From positions 98,752-162,751 of the forward strand of contig SCKN01000005.1 of NCBI GenBank assembly GCA_004124385.1: a DNA stretch of 64,000 nt. The letters run 5' to 3'. The first letter of the stretch is position 1. Each line of letters starts with the position of its first letter. Positions 27,117 through 36,262 of the stretch are shown here, piece after piece. The position numbers were made by a program, and so were the translations under genes. This DNA comes from Fidelibacterota bacterium. GTDB lineage: Bacteria; Fidelibacterota; Marinisomatia; Marinisomatales; TCS55. The notes beneath the pieces were generated by a model. That model worked only from the letters and a program-made list of their open reading frames with translations, did not search any database and was not told the DNA's origin.

Positions 27117-30100
27117 CTACTTCATTAATACCAGTTTTTTCACTGAAGTGAATTTGCTGGATTGGATTCTGTAAATATACATACCAGACGCCAATGGTTT
27201 ACCCATATCATTTGTTCCATCCCAACGTACAGCGTGGAATCCCGGCTGCATCGTGCCATTCATTAGAGTACGAACTCGTTGACCCAGAACGTTATACACA
27301 TCCATTCGCACATGACTTTCCTGAGGAATATCAAAGCGAATTGTGGTAACCGGGTTGAATGGGTTTGGATAGTTTTGATGTAAAGCAAACACATCTGGCA
27401 CACCAAGCTCATCGCCTACACCAAGAGCATATCCGGCATCGAAAGTAATGGTTCGCGGACCGTTGCCAGCTTCCGTTTCATCCATACCGTCTGATGCATA
27501 AACCTGCCAAGTAATATCAACTGTGTAGCCATGACCAGCCTGTTGCAATGAATCAATATAATCCACAATATCCTGTAGTGGTACAAATTGTGCTGTAGAT
27601 GTTATTCCTTCATCACAAAATTGATCAAAAGGAGCAACAATGTTATAGCATATTACATACTCTACCGGCGTTCCGTTTGGATCAACTGATGCATTCCAAG
27701 CAAAGAGTTGGTTGCCGCCAATATTGTCCAGAGAAATCATAACTGTATCACCATCGTTTGGCGTTAACAGAGTAAAGTCGCCAGGAGGTTGGTTAACCAT
27801 TGCTGCGCTTACTTCGTTAGACGGCTCTGTTTCAATCAGCGTGTCTGATGTTGCATAACCCATATTATATGACTTATACACAGTGCCTGTAACAAAATAG
27901 TCGCTTTCTGATAAGGATGCGTTTTCATCTACCCATGTATTTTCATCAAGTTCATTATCAGCCAAGCTGCCGTTCTTGTACACATTATACGTTAAGCCCG
28001 GGTAGTTCCAGATCGCACCTACTTCCAAAACATATGTGCCTTGATCTGATCCGTATCCATCAACAACAATATAATATGTCCCGGCTGTTAATCCTTCTGC
28101 TTCAAAATAAGATGTCCATAATGTGCCGTGTGAGGCAGTACAATAATCATCGCTACAAGCAACTTCGTTCCCCGCTGAATCAAACATATACACTTTTGTG
28201 TCATAATAAGATTCACATAAACTGACAATCAGTTTAACCGGAGCAGCCGGCAATGTAATTTCATAAACTACATCTGGAGAACCTCCTCCTACATACGGAC
28301 AGACAGCATCATAATCATCTGTAAAGCCCACAGTGCTGGCTGAATCCCAATAGATAAAGTGATATTCTGAATCACCAAAATACTCCACCGAATCAACGAA
28401 GAATGGGTTTCCGATACTATCACCCTGTGCTCTAGAAAAACTCGGATTTGGCGGTAGAACATCATCGTTTCCACTTAAAGCCAAAGCAAGATCTTTTTCC
28501 AGCTGATCAGATCCTTCAGGATATTCATTAGGTCTGCTTACATCGCTTGGCGCTGACCAGGTCAATGTAATATCGTCAATTGACGCATCAGCTTCAAGAT
28601 TTGATGGGCCAGGAAGAATCGTCATTGACAGATCGTCAATAGCGATACCATTGCCATATCCGGAATTATATCCAGCCGTATGGGTATAGTATATCGCCAG
28701 CTGTACTTTGTCCTCGCCAGCAACAACATGGCTCATGGGGCTTGAATAATCTCCCCAGCCTGCCAAGTGGTCATAGCCGAAATTGATAATTTCATGCCAT
28801 TCACCCAGGTCTGTTCGCGCTAACAGGTAACAGGCGTTCAAATCAGCGAAGTTGGAAAAAACCTGGGCGTAACCTGCCAGGCTGACAACTCCTGTATGAT
28901 TATCACTGAAATCAAGGAACGGCGAAATAAGGAGAGATTCAAAATTTCCCTCTCCTGCTCGACCATCACTCATAAAGGCAAATTGTGTATGATCATCCGG
29001 AGGTACAGCGCCGGCTCCAAACGCATCCGTGGAATCGGCCATAGCAGAATCACCCACAACCCAATGGGCAGCGTCTGTGCTGTAAAACTGTTCCCATTGT
29101 TCTATGTGTAACATTGAAGCTCCTCCTTCAAAATCTTCATACGTCTCATCAGGGACAAACACATGAACAACCGGCGCGCCTGCGAGGGCCAGGGCATCGT
29201 TTGTTCCTTCTTCGCTCTCTCCTTCGCTATACACTGCTGTAACATAGTATTCGACATAGTCGCCATCTTCTACGTCATCGTCTGTATACGATTCGCCACT
29301 GGTATTGGTTAATAATCCCCAATCACCGAAAGGCCATTCGCGTTTGAAAATATTATAACTGACCAGGTCTCGAGAAGAAGGACCTGTAAAGGTCTGATCA
29401 ATTTCAAGCTGTTCAAAATTACGCTGGCCGCGGCGGTTTTCAACCGTATTACCGTTATCATCTACATATGTAGACCAAGGAATATTTTCTATATCCTGCA
29501 AATTTGCACGATAGGCTGTATGACTGACGCTGCCAGCCGCTGCGGGACCACCCCACGATAATGGGATTGAAGACCCATAGCTTTCTGCCATCAGATCTTC
29601 CGGTGGGGCCAGATAAAAGGGGTTGCCAAACACCTCGACATTGTCAAAGGCGCCACCCCAACCATCAACCCATCCATAGTCAGATGCAAAAGCGATAAAC
29701 GGCGTTGCTGTTTGAACGCCATAATCTGCCATCCAAGTAAAGTCATAGGTTACCGTTTCCCAACCGTTGGATTCACCTGTTAATACTGAATTCCAATAAG
29801 ATATACCGTCGTCACCAACTAGACCAACAATAAAAACATCATAGCCATCTTCTGTTGCATAGTTAGCATCAATGCTCAAGTATAGATAACTACCGCCTGA
29901 ATATTCAGAAATATCAATTGCGGAATCAGCCATCCAATATGTCCACGCGTCATTTACATAGCCGTAGCCAGAATCTGGGTAAACAAGCATGGCTGACGAA
30001 TCTGGGGAATAAACCCAAGATGTGTCTACATAATACATTGTGTCATCATCGGCATAGGTGTAAACAGCCATAAAAGAATCTGCTACAACTGCAAAATCCC

Positions 30101-33100
30101 CGCCACCGTAAACAACCATAGACCAACCTTGATCGTCACCCGCTTCAAAGCCGGTTGAGTAGTCTGTTAGTACTTCGGGGGCAAGGGCCATATCTTGTTC
30201 TATAGAATCCCCTTCAGCCACTTCAACATAAAAGCCGGCTGAATTATAACCGTCTTTAGAAAAAGTAATGTCAAAGTTTCCTGGAGAAAAACCATAAAGG
30301 GAATAGCCACCGTCCGTACCGCTGGTTGCAATATATCCATTCACATCTACTTCTACGCCGTCAAGACCAGCGCCTGTGCCTGCATCTGTTACCGTACCAG
30401 AAACATAGGTTACAGGTAAAACACTTACAACAACTTCATCTATATTAAAATAAGTAAAGCCACTACCTGAATCCGGGCTGAAATCAAACTCTAATTGAAT
30501 ATCACCTGTTCCGTTGAGTAAAAATCCATATTCAACCCAACTTGTTGTTGACCAAAGCGTACCCAACGTATCTTTCGAACCATCGCTATTAACCTGAATA
30601 ACATTCAAAGGTTGCGAGGCGCTACTGCCGTAAGCCATTAAAGAGACCTTTGAGGGGGTTGCCAGTGTAAAAACAGGTGTTGTTAATTGTTCGCTCGCAT
30701 AGTAACCATTTGAAAAACCTATATAAACCGTCATACCGCCACTATTATCCACGCCGTAAGTATCGTGATACCAGGTATAATATATCTCTGGTACTGTCGA
30801 CGCATCTCCGTTTCCGTCCACAACTGTCCAACCGCTCATAGGCAGAACCGTATTGGATCCTGTTGCCGGATCAAAATCTTCATAAAACACAGCGTTTACA
30901 CCATATCCAAAAACGTTTACATCGTCCGTTTCTCCATCGTGACTAAAAGAAACAGTAGCGCTTTCTTCGCCTTCTGCGCTGGCTGTGTACGTAACTGAAA
31001 AACTAGCGGATTCGCCGGCTGCTAGCGTTGCCGGCACGGTGCCGGAAACAGCAAAAGCTGTGTTGTCAGATGAAACTGCATCAATAACCATTATCGCAGA
31101 ATTGCCATAACCAGCATTTGTCACTGTCAGGGTCTTAGTATCAGATCCGCCGACTACAACGCCAGCGAAATCAACATCCGCTCCTGAAAATACCGGCAAA
31201 TTAATGGCAAAGGGAAACTCAACCCAAATGTCGGCACCGTCTGACGATTCTACTGCTCCAGCGGCGATAACAGTGCCGTCGTCTGCTGTAATCGTGAAGG
31301 ACCCACCGTTCCAGCCGTCACCATAGGCATCCATCCCCCAGAAAGTATACAACCCATCATCTAAACAAAGATCATAAGAGTCTGTCTGATTGTTGGCCAT
31401 ACTGCCTTCGGCTGCAGCCACCAGGGTGTCTCCATCCGCGTTGGTCAACATATAGCTGATTTCAGATCCCCAAGATACGGAAGAAACGGATAAGTTAATG
31501 GCGTTGTCCCAGCATGGATCATCTGGGTGGCCGCCAATGTTAGCAAAATAGTTCTGGTCAAAGACGAGCCATTCTGAATCCGAAGCGTCCGTTCCCGCTG
31601 AGGCTGTCCAATCGATATTGCCCATGGTGGTTCCAGGCTTCCTAATCAGGGTGTGCTCTTTGGTGGCATCCGTCACACCAGCAACTTCCCAGCCGGAGCC
31701 GGGGTCATCGTAGGACGAATCAGCCGCAAAATCGTAATCACCAATAACATCAATAAACGTTGTGTCACCGCTATGTATCTTCGCTAGGCCTCTGACATCA
31801 TCGCCATTAAAGGAGGTGATATAGGCGTTGTCGGAACTATAGTTGTAGGTGGCGTCCGCCGCTTGTAGTATTTCATCCCAAGCGTTTTCATTGGCCGCTA
31901 CAAAAACGTCGCCCGGCAGCACTGTTGCGCCGGCGGGAAATGTGTATATACCACTAAAATCGTTTCCATTGTAATTTGTGTAAATAAGATAATTGTCCAA
32001 GCTTAGGGTATCGTCAGTTGGATTATATAACTCGAGAGCCTTGTTATTGCTGCTCCCTTCAATATATTCGGAGAAGAAAAGATCTGAAGTGACCGCAATC
32101 GGGGCAACCACATCAAAGCCAAAAGAACCGGCTGATGAATAGTCACCGGAGCCCCACGTAACGAGCGTTGCGCCATCCGCGTCTGACACCGTTCCGGAAA
32201 CTCCGCCATCGCCCCAAGAGTCCCAAACATCTATTGAATATGCGCCTTCGAGAAGTGAAAACAAAACAGTTTGGTTCTCATAGGCGCTGGCAAAAGTCAG
32301 GTTCGAAGAATAATAATATGCGCCGGCCGTGTAATCATATAGATTCCAGGATGCTTCGCTGGCATAGCCGTCTACGTCTAATGATGCTGTAACATCATAA
32401 AATCCGATGCCAAAGCTAAAGGAACCCGCCGATGAATAGTCAACGGAGCTCCATGTAACGAGCGTTGCGCCATCCGCGTCTGTCACTGTTCCTGAAACGC
32501 CGCCGTCACCCCAAGAGTCCCAAACGTCTACTGAATACGTGCCCGCTTCAAGGGCCAATGTTACAACTTGGTTTTCATAGTTGCCGGAAAAAGTCTGGTT
32601 TGAGGTATAATAGTAGGCGCTATCAGTATAGTCGTATAAGTTCCAGGATGCTTCGCTGGCATAGCCGTCTACGGTAAGGTCTATTGTTACGTCTAAAGTT
32701 ACAGGTGGAACCGTGAAACCAAACTGACCAAATGTGGTATAGCCAGAGGATGTCCACGAAACAAGAATAATTGCATTGGCGTCAGCAACCGAGCCTGAAA
32801 CGCCGCCGTCACCCCAAGAGTCCCAAACGTCTACTGAATACGTGCCCGCTTCAAGGGCCAATGTTACAACTTGGTTTTCATAGTTGCCGGAAAAAGTCTG
32901 GTTTGAGGTATAATAGTAAGCCCCTGCGGTAGAGTCATACAGGTTCCAGGATGCTTCGCTGGCATAGCCGTCTACGGTAAGGTCTATTGTTATATCTGCA
33001 GATCTTCCAACTCTAAAGGATCTTGTAGGGTTGGAAATCGCCTCGTGGCGAGACTCGGGGGTAATGTCTAATAATTCACTTTGAGAATAATCAGCAATAT

Positions 33101-33596
33101 CTTTTGTGCGCGCTTCAATATCTGTTTCCGTTCCCGCGGTAACAAACGGTGCTTTTTGCATATTATTGATAGCCCTGTGTTTTTCTGCGGGTGTTATATC
33201 TAAATATTGTTCTTTGCTCCAAGACTCAATGGGGGCTGTTCGAAACTCGCCCTGTTGTTCTTTTCCCTCTGTTATTGTTGTCTTGGGGTAGTTGCTTCTT
33301 AGGGCTCTAATTTTATAGGCGCCCATGTTTAACAACGCATTATATCTGTCTTTTGGTGAAACATTAATATAGTCATCGATGCTCCAAAAAAGAATCCCGG
33401 GAAGATCTTCTCTTTGGACAGCGTTTGGCGTCATATCTGGTCCTTTAAGAAAAATTGCTTCCGCTTCTTCCAGGTTTTCTATGTTTTGGCCTTCAAAGGC
33501 CCCTTGTGGAATTACGTTTTGGCTTGGATTTACAGCATAAACTGCACTGGTCCAAAAGATGAAAAGAGAGGTTATTGTTATAACTGTGCGTCGCAT
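27117..33596 (-). CDS. Giant exported multidomain protein (2159 residues) with sorting domain
   Basis: In order: signal peptide (1-21); three copies of a short W-S-x-x-x-Y-x-D-I/V-T/S-P-x-x-R/K motif (about 70-91, 125-146, 169-190); three beta-rich repeats of about 100 residues (200-496) sharing DGYASEASWNLYD and VDVWDSWGDGGVSG; a lamin-tail-like domain (about 500-590, FFSEYIEGSSNNKALELYNP); an Ig-like HYDIN/ASPM-type strand region; a carboxypeptidase regulatory-like domain (about 1060-1130, GTVTDAGTGAGLDGVEVDVN); further jelly-roll and fibronectin modules; a prepeptidase C-terminal-like domain (about 1800-1890); and a sorting domain (HQNYPNPFNPVTTIRFDIP, ending VKKLVLMK). Perfect AAGGAGG SD. 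Probably a surface adhesin or scaffold; function not known. Confidence 0.85.
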   Translation of the reverse strand: MRRTVITITSLFIFWTSAVYAVNPSQNVIPQGAFEGQNIENLEEAEAIFLKGPDMTPNAVQREDLPGILFWSIDDYINVSPKDRYNALLNMGAYKIRALRSNYPKTTITEGKEQQGEFRTAPIESWSKEQYLDITPAEKHRAINNMQKAPFVTAGTETDIEARTKDIADYSQSELLDITPESRHEAISNPTRSFRVGRSADITIDLTVDGYASEASWNLYDSTAGAYYYTSNQTFSGNYENQVVTLALEAGTYSVDVWDSWGDGGVSGSVADANAIILVSWTSSGYTTFGQFGFTVPPVTLDVTIDLTVDGYASEASWNLYDYTDSAYYYTSNQTFSGNYENQVVTLALEAGTYSVDVWDSWGDGGVSGTVTDADGATLVTWSSVDYSSAGSFSFGIGFYDVTASLDVDGYASEASWNLYDYTAGAYYYSSNLTFASAYENQTVLFSLLEGAYSIDVWDSWGDGGVSGTVSDADGATLVTWGSGDYSSAGSFGFDVVAPIAVTSDLFFSEYIEGSSNNKALELYNPTDDTLSLDNYLIYTNYNGNDFSGIYTFPAGATVLPGDVFVAANENAWDEILQAADATYNYSSDNAYITSFNGDDVRGLAKIHSGDTTFIDVIGDYDFAADSSYDDPGSGWEVAGVTDATKEHTLIRKPGTTMGNIDWTASAGTDASDSEWLVFDQNYFANIGGHPDDPCWDNAINLSVSSVSWGSEISYMLTNADGDTLVAAAEGSMANNQTDSYDLCLDDGLYTFWGMDAYGDGWNGGSFTITADDGTVIAAGAVESSDGADIWVEFPFAINLPVFSGADVDFAGVVVGGSDTKTLTVTNAGYGNSAIMVIDAVSSDNTAFAVSGTVPATLAAGESASFSVTYTASAEGEESATVSFSHDGETDDVNVFGYGVNAVFYEDFDPATGSNTVLPMSGWTVVDGNGDASTVPEIYYTWYHDTYGVDNSGGMTVYIGFSNGYYASEQLTTPVFTLATPSKVSLMAYGSSASQPLNVIQVNSDGSKDTLGTLWSTTSWVEYGFLLNGTGDIQLEFDFSPDSGSGFTYFNIDEVVVSVLPVTYVSGTVTDAGTGAGLDGVEVDVNGYIATSGTDGGYSLYGFSPGNFDITFSKDGYNSAGFYVEVAEGDSIEQDMALAPEVLTDYSTGFEAGDDQGWSMVVYGGGDFAVVADSFMAVYTYADDDTMYYVDTSWVYSPDSSAMLVYPDSGYGYVNDAWTYWMADSAIDISEYSGGSYLYLSIDANYATEDGYDVFIVGLVGDDGISYWNSVLTGESNGWETVTYDFTWMADYGVQTATPFIAFASDYGWVDGWGGAFDNVEVFGNPFYLAPPEDLMAESYGSSIPLSWGGPAAAGSVSHTAYRANLQDIENIPWSTYVDDNGNTVENRRGQRNFEQLEIDQTFTGPSSRDLVSYNIFKREWPFGDWGLLTNTSGESYTDDDVEDGDYVEYYVTAVYSEGESEEGTNDALALAGAPVVHVFVPDETYEDFEGGASMLHIEQWEQFYSTDAAHWVVGDSAMADSTDAFGAGAVPPDDHTQFAFMSDGRAGEGNFESLLISPFLDFSDNHTGVVSLAGYAQVFSNFADLNACYLLARTDLGEWHEIINFGYDHLAGWGDYSSPMSHVVAGEDKVQLAIYYTHTAGYNSGYGNGIAIDDLSMTILPGPSNLEADASIDDITLTWSAPSDVSRPNEYPEGSDQLEKDLALALSGNDDVLPPNPSFSRAQGDSIGNPFFVDSVEYFGDSEYHFIYWDSASTVGFTDDYDAVCPYVGGGSPDVVYEITLPAAPVKLIVSLCESYYDTKVYMFDSAGNEVACSDDYCTASHGTLWTSYFEAEGLTAGTYYIVVDGYGSDQGTYVLEVGAIWNYPGLTYNVYKNGSLADNELDENTWVDENASLSESDYFVTGTVYKSYNMGYATSDTLIETEPSNEVSAAMVNQPPGDFTLLTPNDGDTVMISLDNIGGNQLFAWNASVDPNGTPVEYVICYNIVAPFDQFCDEGITSTAQFVPLQDIVDYIDSLQQAGHGYTVDITWQVYASDGMDETEAGNGPRTITFDAGYALGVGDELGVPDVFALHQNYPNPFNPVTTIRFDIPQESHVRMDVYNVLGQRVRTLMNGTMQPGFHAVRWDGTNDMGKPLASGMYIYRIQSSKFTSVKKLVLMK
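32110..33000. repeat. Three tandem ~300-bp coding repeats in the giant gene
   Basis: Three units of about 297-303 bp encode the 100-residue DGYASEASWNLYD domains. Segments 32491-32615 and 32794-32918 are identical over about 125 bp, and a third, more diverged copy begins near 32194. The near identity at the DNA level points to recent duplication or gene conversion. Confidence 0.85.
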
Positions 33597-33683
33597 AAAC
33601 GCCTCCTTACGGTTTATTATTTTTATATTTTAGGGCGAAAATTACTCTGCTTCTCCGTCCCTACCTCGGTTCAAATTCGATAC

Positions 33684-33712
33684 AATATAGGGCTGGTTGG
33701 TTTATTTGTCAA
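33684..33712 (-). promoter_or_regulatory. Sigma-70 promoter of the giant gene
   Basis: Leftward: consensus -35 TTGACA (33712-33707), 17-base spacer, -10 TATATT (33689-33684). Transcription would begin near 33677, giving an 80-base leader that ends in a perfect SD. Confidence 0.75.
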
Positions 33713-33771
33713 GAATTTGGTAGATATGAATATTTTTACCGCTTCTTCTCGATAGATAAACAACTTACTTA

Positions 33772-34314
33772 TTAAAATGTTCTGAAAACGCCTGAAAGCT
33801 GTCCAATAATCTGAATTGGGTCTCTGTTCCAAGAGGCGCTTTGAAGCGATTGAGCGCCCTTTTTATTTTCAACAATTATGGGGCCCATTGAGTGCTTTGT
33901 TTTCTTGGAGTCCACAACAATATAGTCACCTATTATAATGTTATGCTTATCAAGTGAATTCGTTTTTATATATATAAGGAACGCATTGTTGTTATGAACC
34001 ATATCAACAGGAACACATATAAGTTCATATTTTGGTTCATACCAACTAATTCCACCTTTCCCCCATTCAGCCTTTAATGGTAAAAAACTTGCTGTCTTTT
34101 TTCTTTTCCCGATCAGTTCAATCGATCGTACCCTATTCCACTCTTGGCGGATAAGGCCTTTTAGCTTTAAGGCTTTGATGTGTTTGTAAACAGTTCCCTT
34201 GGATTTATATTTAAAGTGGTGGGCGATTTCTTCAAATGTGGGCGAAAATTCATTTTCAACTATATAGTCTTTAATATATTCAAAAACGGCTTTCTGTTTC
34301 GGTGTAATTGCCAT
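33772..34314 (-). CDS. LexA-like repressor lacking the self-cleavage lysine
   Basis: 180 residues from the ATG at 34314. Residues 1-65 form a LexA-type winged helix (ITPKQKAVFEYIKDYI, SPTFEEIAHHFKYKSKGTVYKHIKAL). The second half aligns along the S24 domain (LPLKAEWGKGG, FLIYIKTNSLDKHNIIIGDYIVVDS, IIGQLSGVFRTF). The serine position is kept (NSL), but the Ala-Gly cleavage pair appears as Lys-Gly and the catalytic Lys is replaced (AQSLQ in place of TVKR). It therefore probably cannot cleave itself after RecA activation. It follows dnaA by 32 bp on the same strand, with a 15-bp palindrome in between. A TTG three codons upstream is an alternative start. Confidence 0.75.
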   Translation of the reverse strand: MAITPKQKAVFEYIKDYIVENEFSPTFEEIAHHFKYKSKGTVYKHIKALKLKGLIRQEWNRVRSIELIGKRKKTASFLPLKAEWGKGGISWYEPKYELICVPVDMVHNNNAFLIYIKTNSLDKHNIIIGDYIVVDSKKTKHSMGPIIVENKKGAQSLQSASWNRDPIQIIGQLSGVFRTF

Positions 34315-34317
34315 GGA

Positions 34318-34332
34318 GTACAAACATTGTAC
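34318..34332. promoter_or_regulatory. 15-bp palindrome, candidate operator of the LexA-like gene
   Basis: GTACAAACATTGTAC is a perfect palindrome (GTACAA/TTGTAC around ACA) that ends 4 bases before the repressor's ATG, inside the dnaA-repressor gap where an SD would be expected. Its spacing fits a dimeric winged-helix repressor, so autoregulation is likely but unproven. Confidence 0.5.
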
Positions 34333-34346
34333 AACAGCAAGAGGTA

Positions 34347-35681
34347 TTAAATCAAGGAAAAGGTGAGGTCTTGCCTGAGGGAGCGGACCAAATAGCCAAC
34401 TCGCTTATCGCCCTTAATCTTCTTTTCAATCTTTCTGCATGCGTGCAGGACTGTGGTGTGGTCTCGACCGCCAAAATGCATGCCAATATCCATCAGAGAG
34501 GTACCCATGATTTCACGGCAAAGGTAAATTGAAATTTGCCGAGCCTCGGCTATGGGCATTCTGCGACTGGCTCCGACAATATCTTTTTCGTCAATTTTTG
34601 TCGCTTCGGATACACGCTTTACAATATCTGTTGCTGAAATATCAATAGGTGCGCCATTACCGAGCCTTTCCCGTACAACTTTTTTTACGAGAGCAAAGTC
34701 TATTTCACAGTTAGACAACGAAGAGTAAGCCAGAAGCCTGATAATGGTGCTTTCCAGCTCTCGAACGTTATTTTTTATATGGGTTGCCATAAACTCCACC
34801 ATATCGTAAGGCATATCTAAACCGTTTTGTTCTGATTTTTCCATTAATATAGCAACGCGCGTCTCAAAATCTGGAGGCTGAATGTCTACTATTAGTCCCG
34901 ATTCAAAACGCGAAAGCAACCGCTCTGTTAATCCCTTCATTTCATTCGGAAGCTTATCTGCTGTTAACACAATTTGTTTTCCGCGCTGATATAAATCGTT
35001 AAAAGTGTGGAAGAATTGTTCTTGCGTTTGTTCTTTTTTCTGAAAAAACTGAATATCGTCAATTAATAAAATATCAGCCTTACGATACGTTTTTGAAAAA
35101 TCTATTGTTTTGTTTTTCTGGATAGATGAGATAAAATCCAGTGTAAACTTTTCGCTTGATGCTACTACGATTTTTGAAGATTCATTTTCTTCAAATATAT
35201 AGTTTCCTATTGCATGGAGCAAATGCGTTTTTCCCAACCCAACCCCGCCATAAATTAAGAGGGGGTTAAAGTTTTGCTGGCCAGGCGCTCCGGCAACAGC
35301 TAAAGCTGCTGCTCGAGCAAATTGATTATTCGAACCTTCAATAAAATTTGCAAAAGAATATCGCTTGTTTAGGTTTGGTTTTTGGGTGTTTGTTTTTTTA
35401 ATACTTTGAACAAAGCCCACGCCCTGCACTGTCGCCGGTTTTTCCAAAGCGACAGTATATTTAATATTAATGTTTTCACCAGCCAAGGATTGGGCCGTAT
35501 TTTTTATTTGATTTTTATAATGACTTTCTATCCATTCATAAAAAAATTGGTTTGGAACTTCTAAAATCAACTCATTGTCAGAATACCCAATAAGATTTAT
35601 AGGTTCAAACCATGTATTATATGCATGGTCGGGTAAAGCGACCTTTAAACGGTCTTTTATATTGATCCAAATGTTATCCAC
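34347..35681 (-). CDS. dnaA: Chromosomal replication initiator DnaA
   Basis: 444 residues. Domain I (about 1-80, WINIKDRLKVALPDHAYNTWFEPI), a short linker, AAA+ domain III with Walker A GGVGLGKTHLLHAIG and Walker B ILLIDDIQFF, and DNA-binding domain IV with ARQISIYLCREIMGTSLMDIG and the signature GGRDHTTVLHACRKI. It binds DnaA boxes and opens the origin. The start is a GTG whose codon overlaps a perfect DnaA box (35674-35682), which suggests autoregulation. No strong SD is visible. It is divergent from rpmH and heads the leftward pair with the LexA-like gene. Confidence 0.96.
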   Translation of the reverse strand: MDNIWINIKDRLKVALPDHAYNTWFEPINLIGYSDNELILEVPNQFFYEWIESHYKNQIKNTAQSLAGENINIKYTVALEKPATVQGVGFVQSIKKTNTQKPNLNKRYSFANFIEGSNNQFARAAALAVAGAPGQQNFNPLLIYGGVGLGKTHLLHAIGNYIFEENESSKIVVASSEKFTLDFISSIQKNKTIDFSKTYRKADILLIDDIQFFQKKEQTQEQFFHTFNDLYQRGKQIVLTADKLPNEMKGLTERLLSRFESGLIVDIQPPDFETRVAILMEKSEQNGLDMPYDMVEFMATHIKNNVRELESTIIRLLAYSSLSNCEIDFALVKKVVRERLGNGAPIDISATDIVKRVSEATKIDEKDIVGASRRMPIAEARQISIYLCREIMGTSLMDIGMHFGGRDHTTVLHACRKIEKKIKGDKRVGYLVRSLRQDLTFSLI

Positions 35682-35693
35682 AAGTTTTCCACA
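35674..35693 (+). promoter_or_regulatory. Two DnaA boxes at the dnaA start
   Basis: TTATCCACA (35674-35682, perfect) and TTTTCCACA (35685-35693) lie side by side across the dnaA start codon and leader. They may autoregulate dnaA or form a second DnaA-binding part of the origin. Confidence 0.8.
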
Positions 35694-35849
35694 TACGTTA
35701 TAACCGTAATTTATGGAATAAAATCTCTATATATCAATTCTGTTTTCCTGATTTGTTAATAAAAACAAATAATAAATTGCTGGGTATTTCTTTTGGACTT
35801 CTTTTCAGAGGTTGTGTAGTTTCCCCGGCTAAAATTTAGGAGTTATTTA

Positions 35850-35984
35850 ATGAAACGTACTTATCAACCCAGTCGTCGAAAGCGTAAGAACAAACATGGT
35901 TTTCGGGCGCGCATGAAAAGCCCCGGGGGGAAACGTGTTTTAGCCAGCCGTCGAAAAAAAGGACGCAAAATACTTTCGGCCTAA
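35850..35984 (+). CDS. rpmH: Ribosomal protein L34
   Basis: 44 residues, strongly basic, starting [20 protein letters not shown] and continuing with the conserved [17 protein letters not shown] stretch, the full L34 length. It is part of the large ribosomal subunit. A TTAGGAG SD precedes the ATG. It is divergent from dnaA, as in many bacteria, but is followed directly, 4 bp on, by yidD with no rnpA in between. Confidence 0.96.
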   Translation: MKRTYQPSRRKRKNKHGFRARMKSPGGKRVLASRRKKGRKILSA

Positions 35985-35988
35985 AAAC

Positions 35989-36240
35989 ATGGCTTTGTTA
36001 AAAACAATTCTCTCAAGGATCAATAGGACGCTGGCCTACCCTTTAATAATGTGTGTCTATATATATAAATACACTCTATCATCTGTTTTTGGGGGACGGT
36101 GTCGTTTTTATCCAACATGCTCTAGTTACGCACTAGATGCATTAAAAACAAAAAGCGCTGCTCTTGCTATCTTGTTAATTATTAAACGTTTGTCTAAATG
36201 TCACCCGCTTCACAGCGGCGGTTTCGATCCTATAAAATAG
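35989..36240 (+). CDS. yidD: Membrane protein insertion efficiency factor YidD
   Basis: 83 residues with the family signature GRCRFYPTCSSYALDALK (about 36-53) and the C-terminal KCHPLHSGGFDPIK. YidD is a small amphipathic membrane-associated protein that aids YidC/Sec-dependent insertion. The gene lies 4 bp after rpmH and 22 bp before yidC, so the three are one operon. Confidence 0.92.
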   Translation: MALLKTILSRINRTLAYPLIMCVYIYKYTLSSVFGGRCRFYPTCSSYALDALKTKSAALAILLIIKRLSKCHPLHSGGFDPIK

Positions 36241-36262
36241 AAAACATATCCTTATTTAAACA

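Noticed and set aside
35850..35984. Overlapping rnpA in another frame of rpmH
   Set aside because: The alternative frames hit stops within about a dozen codons.
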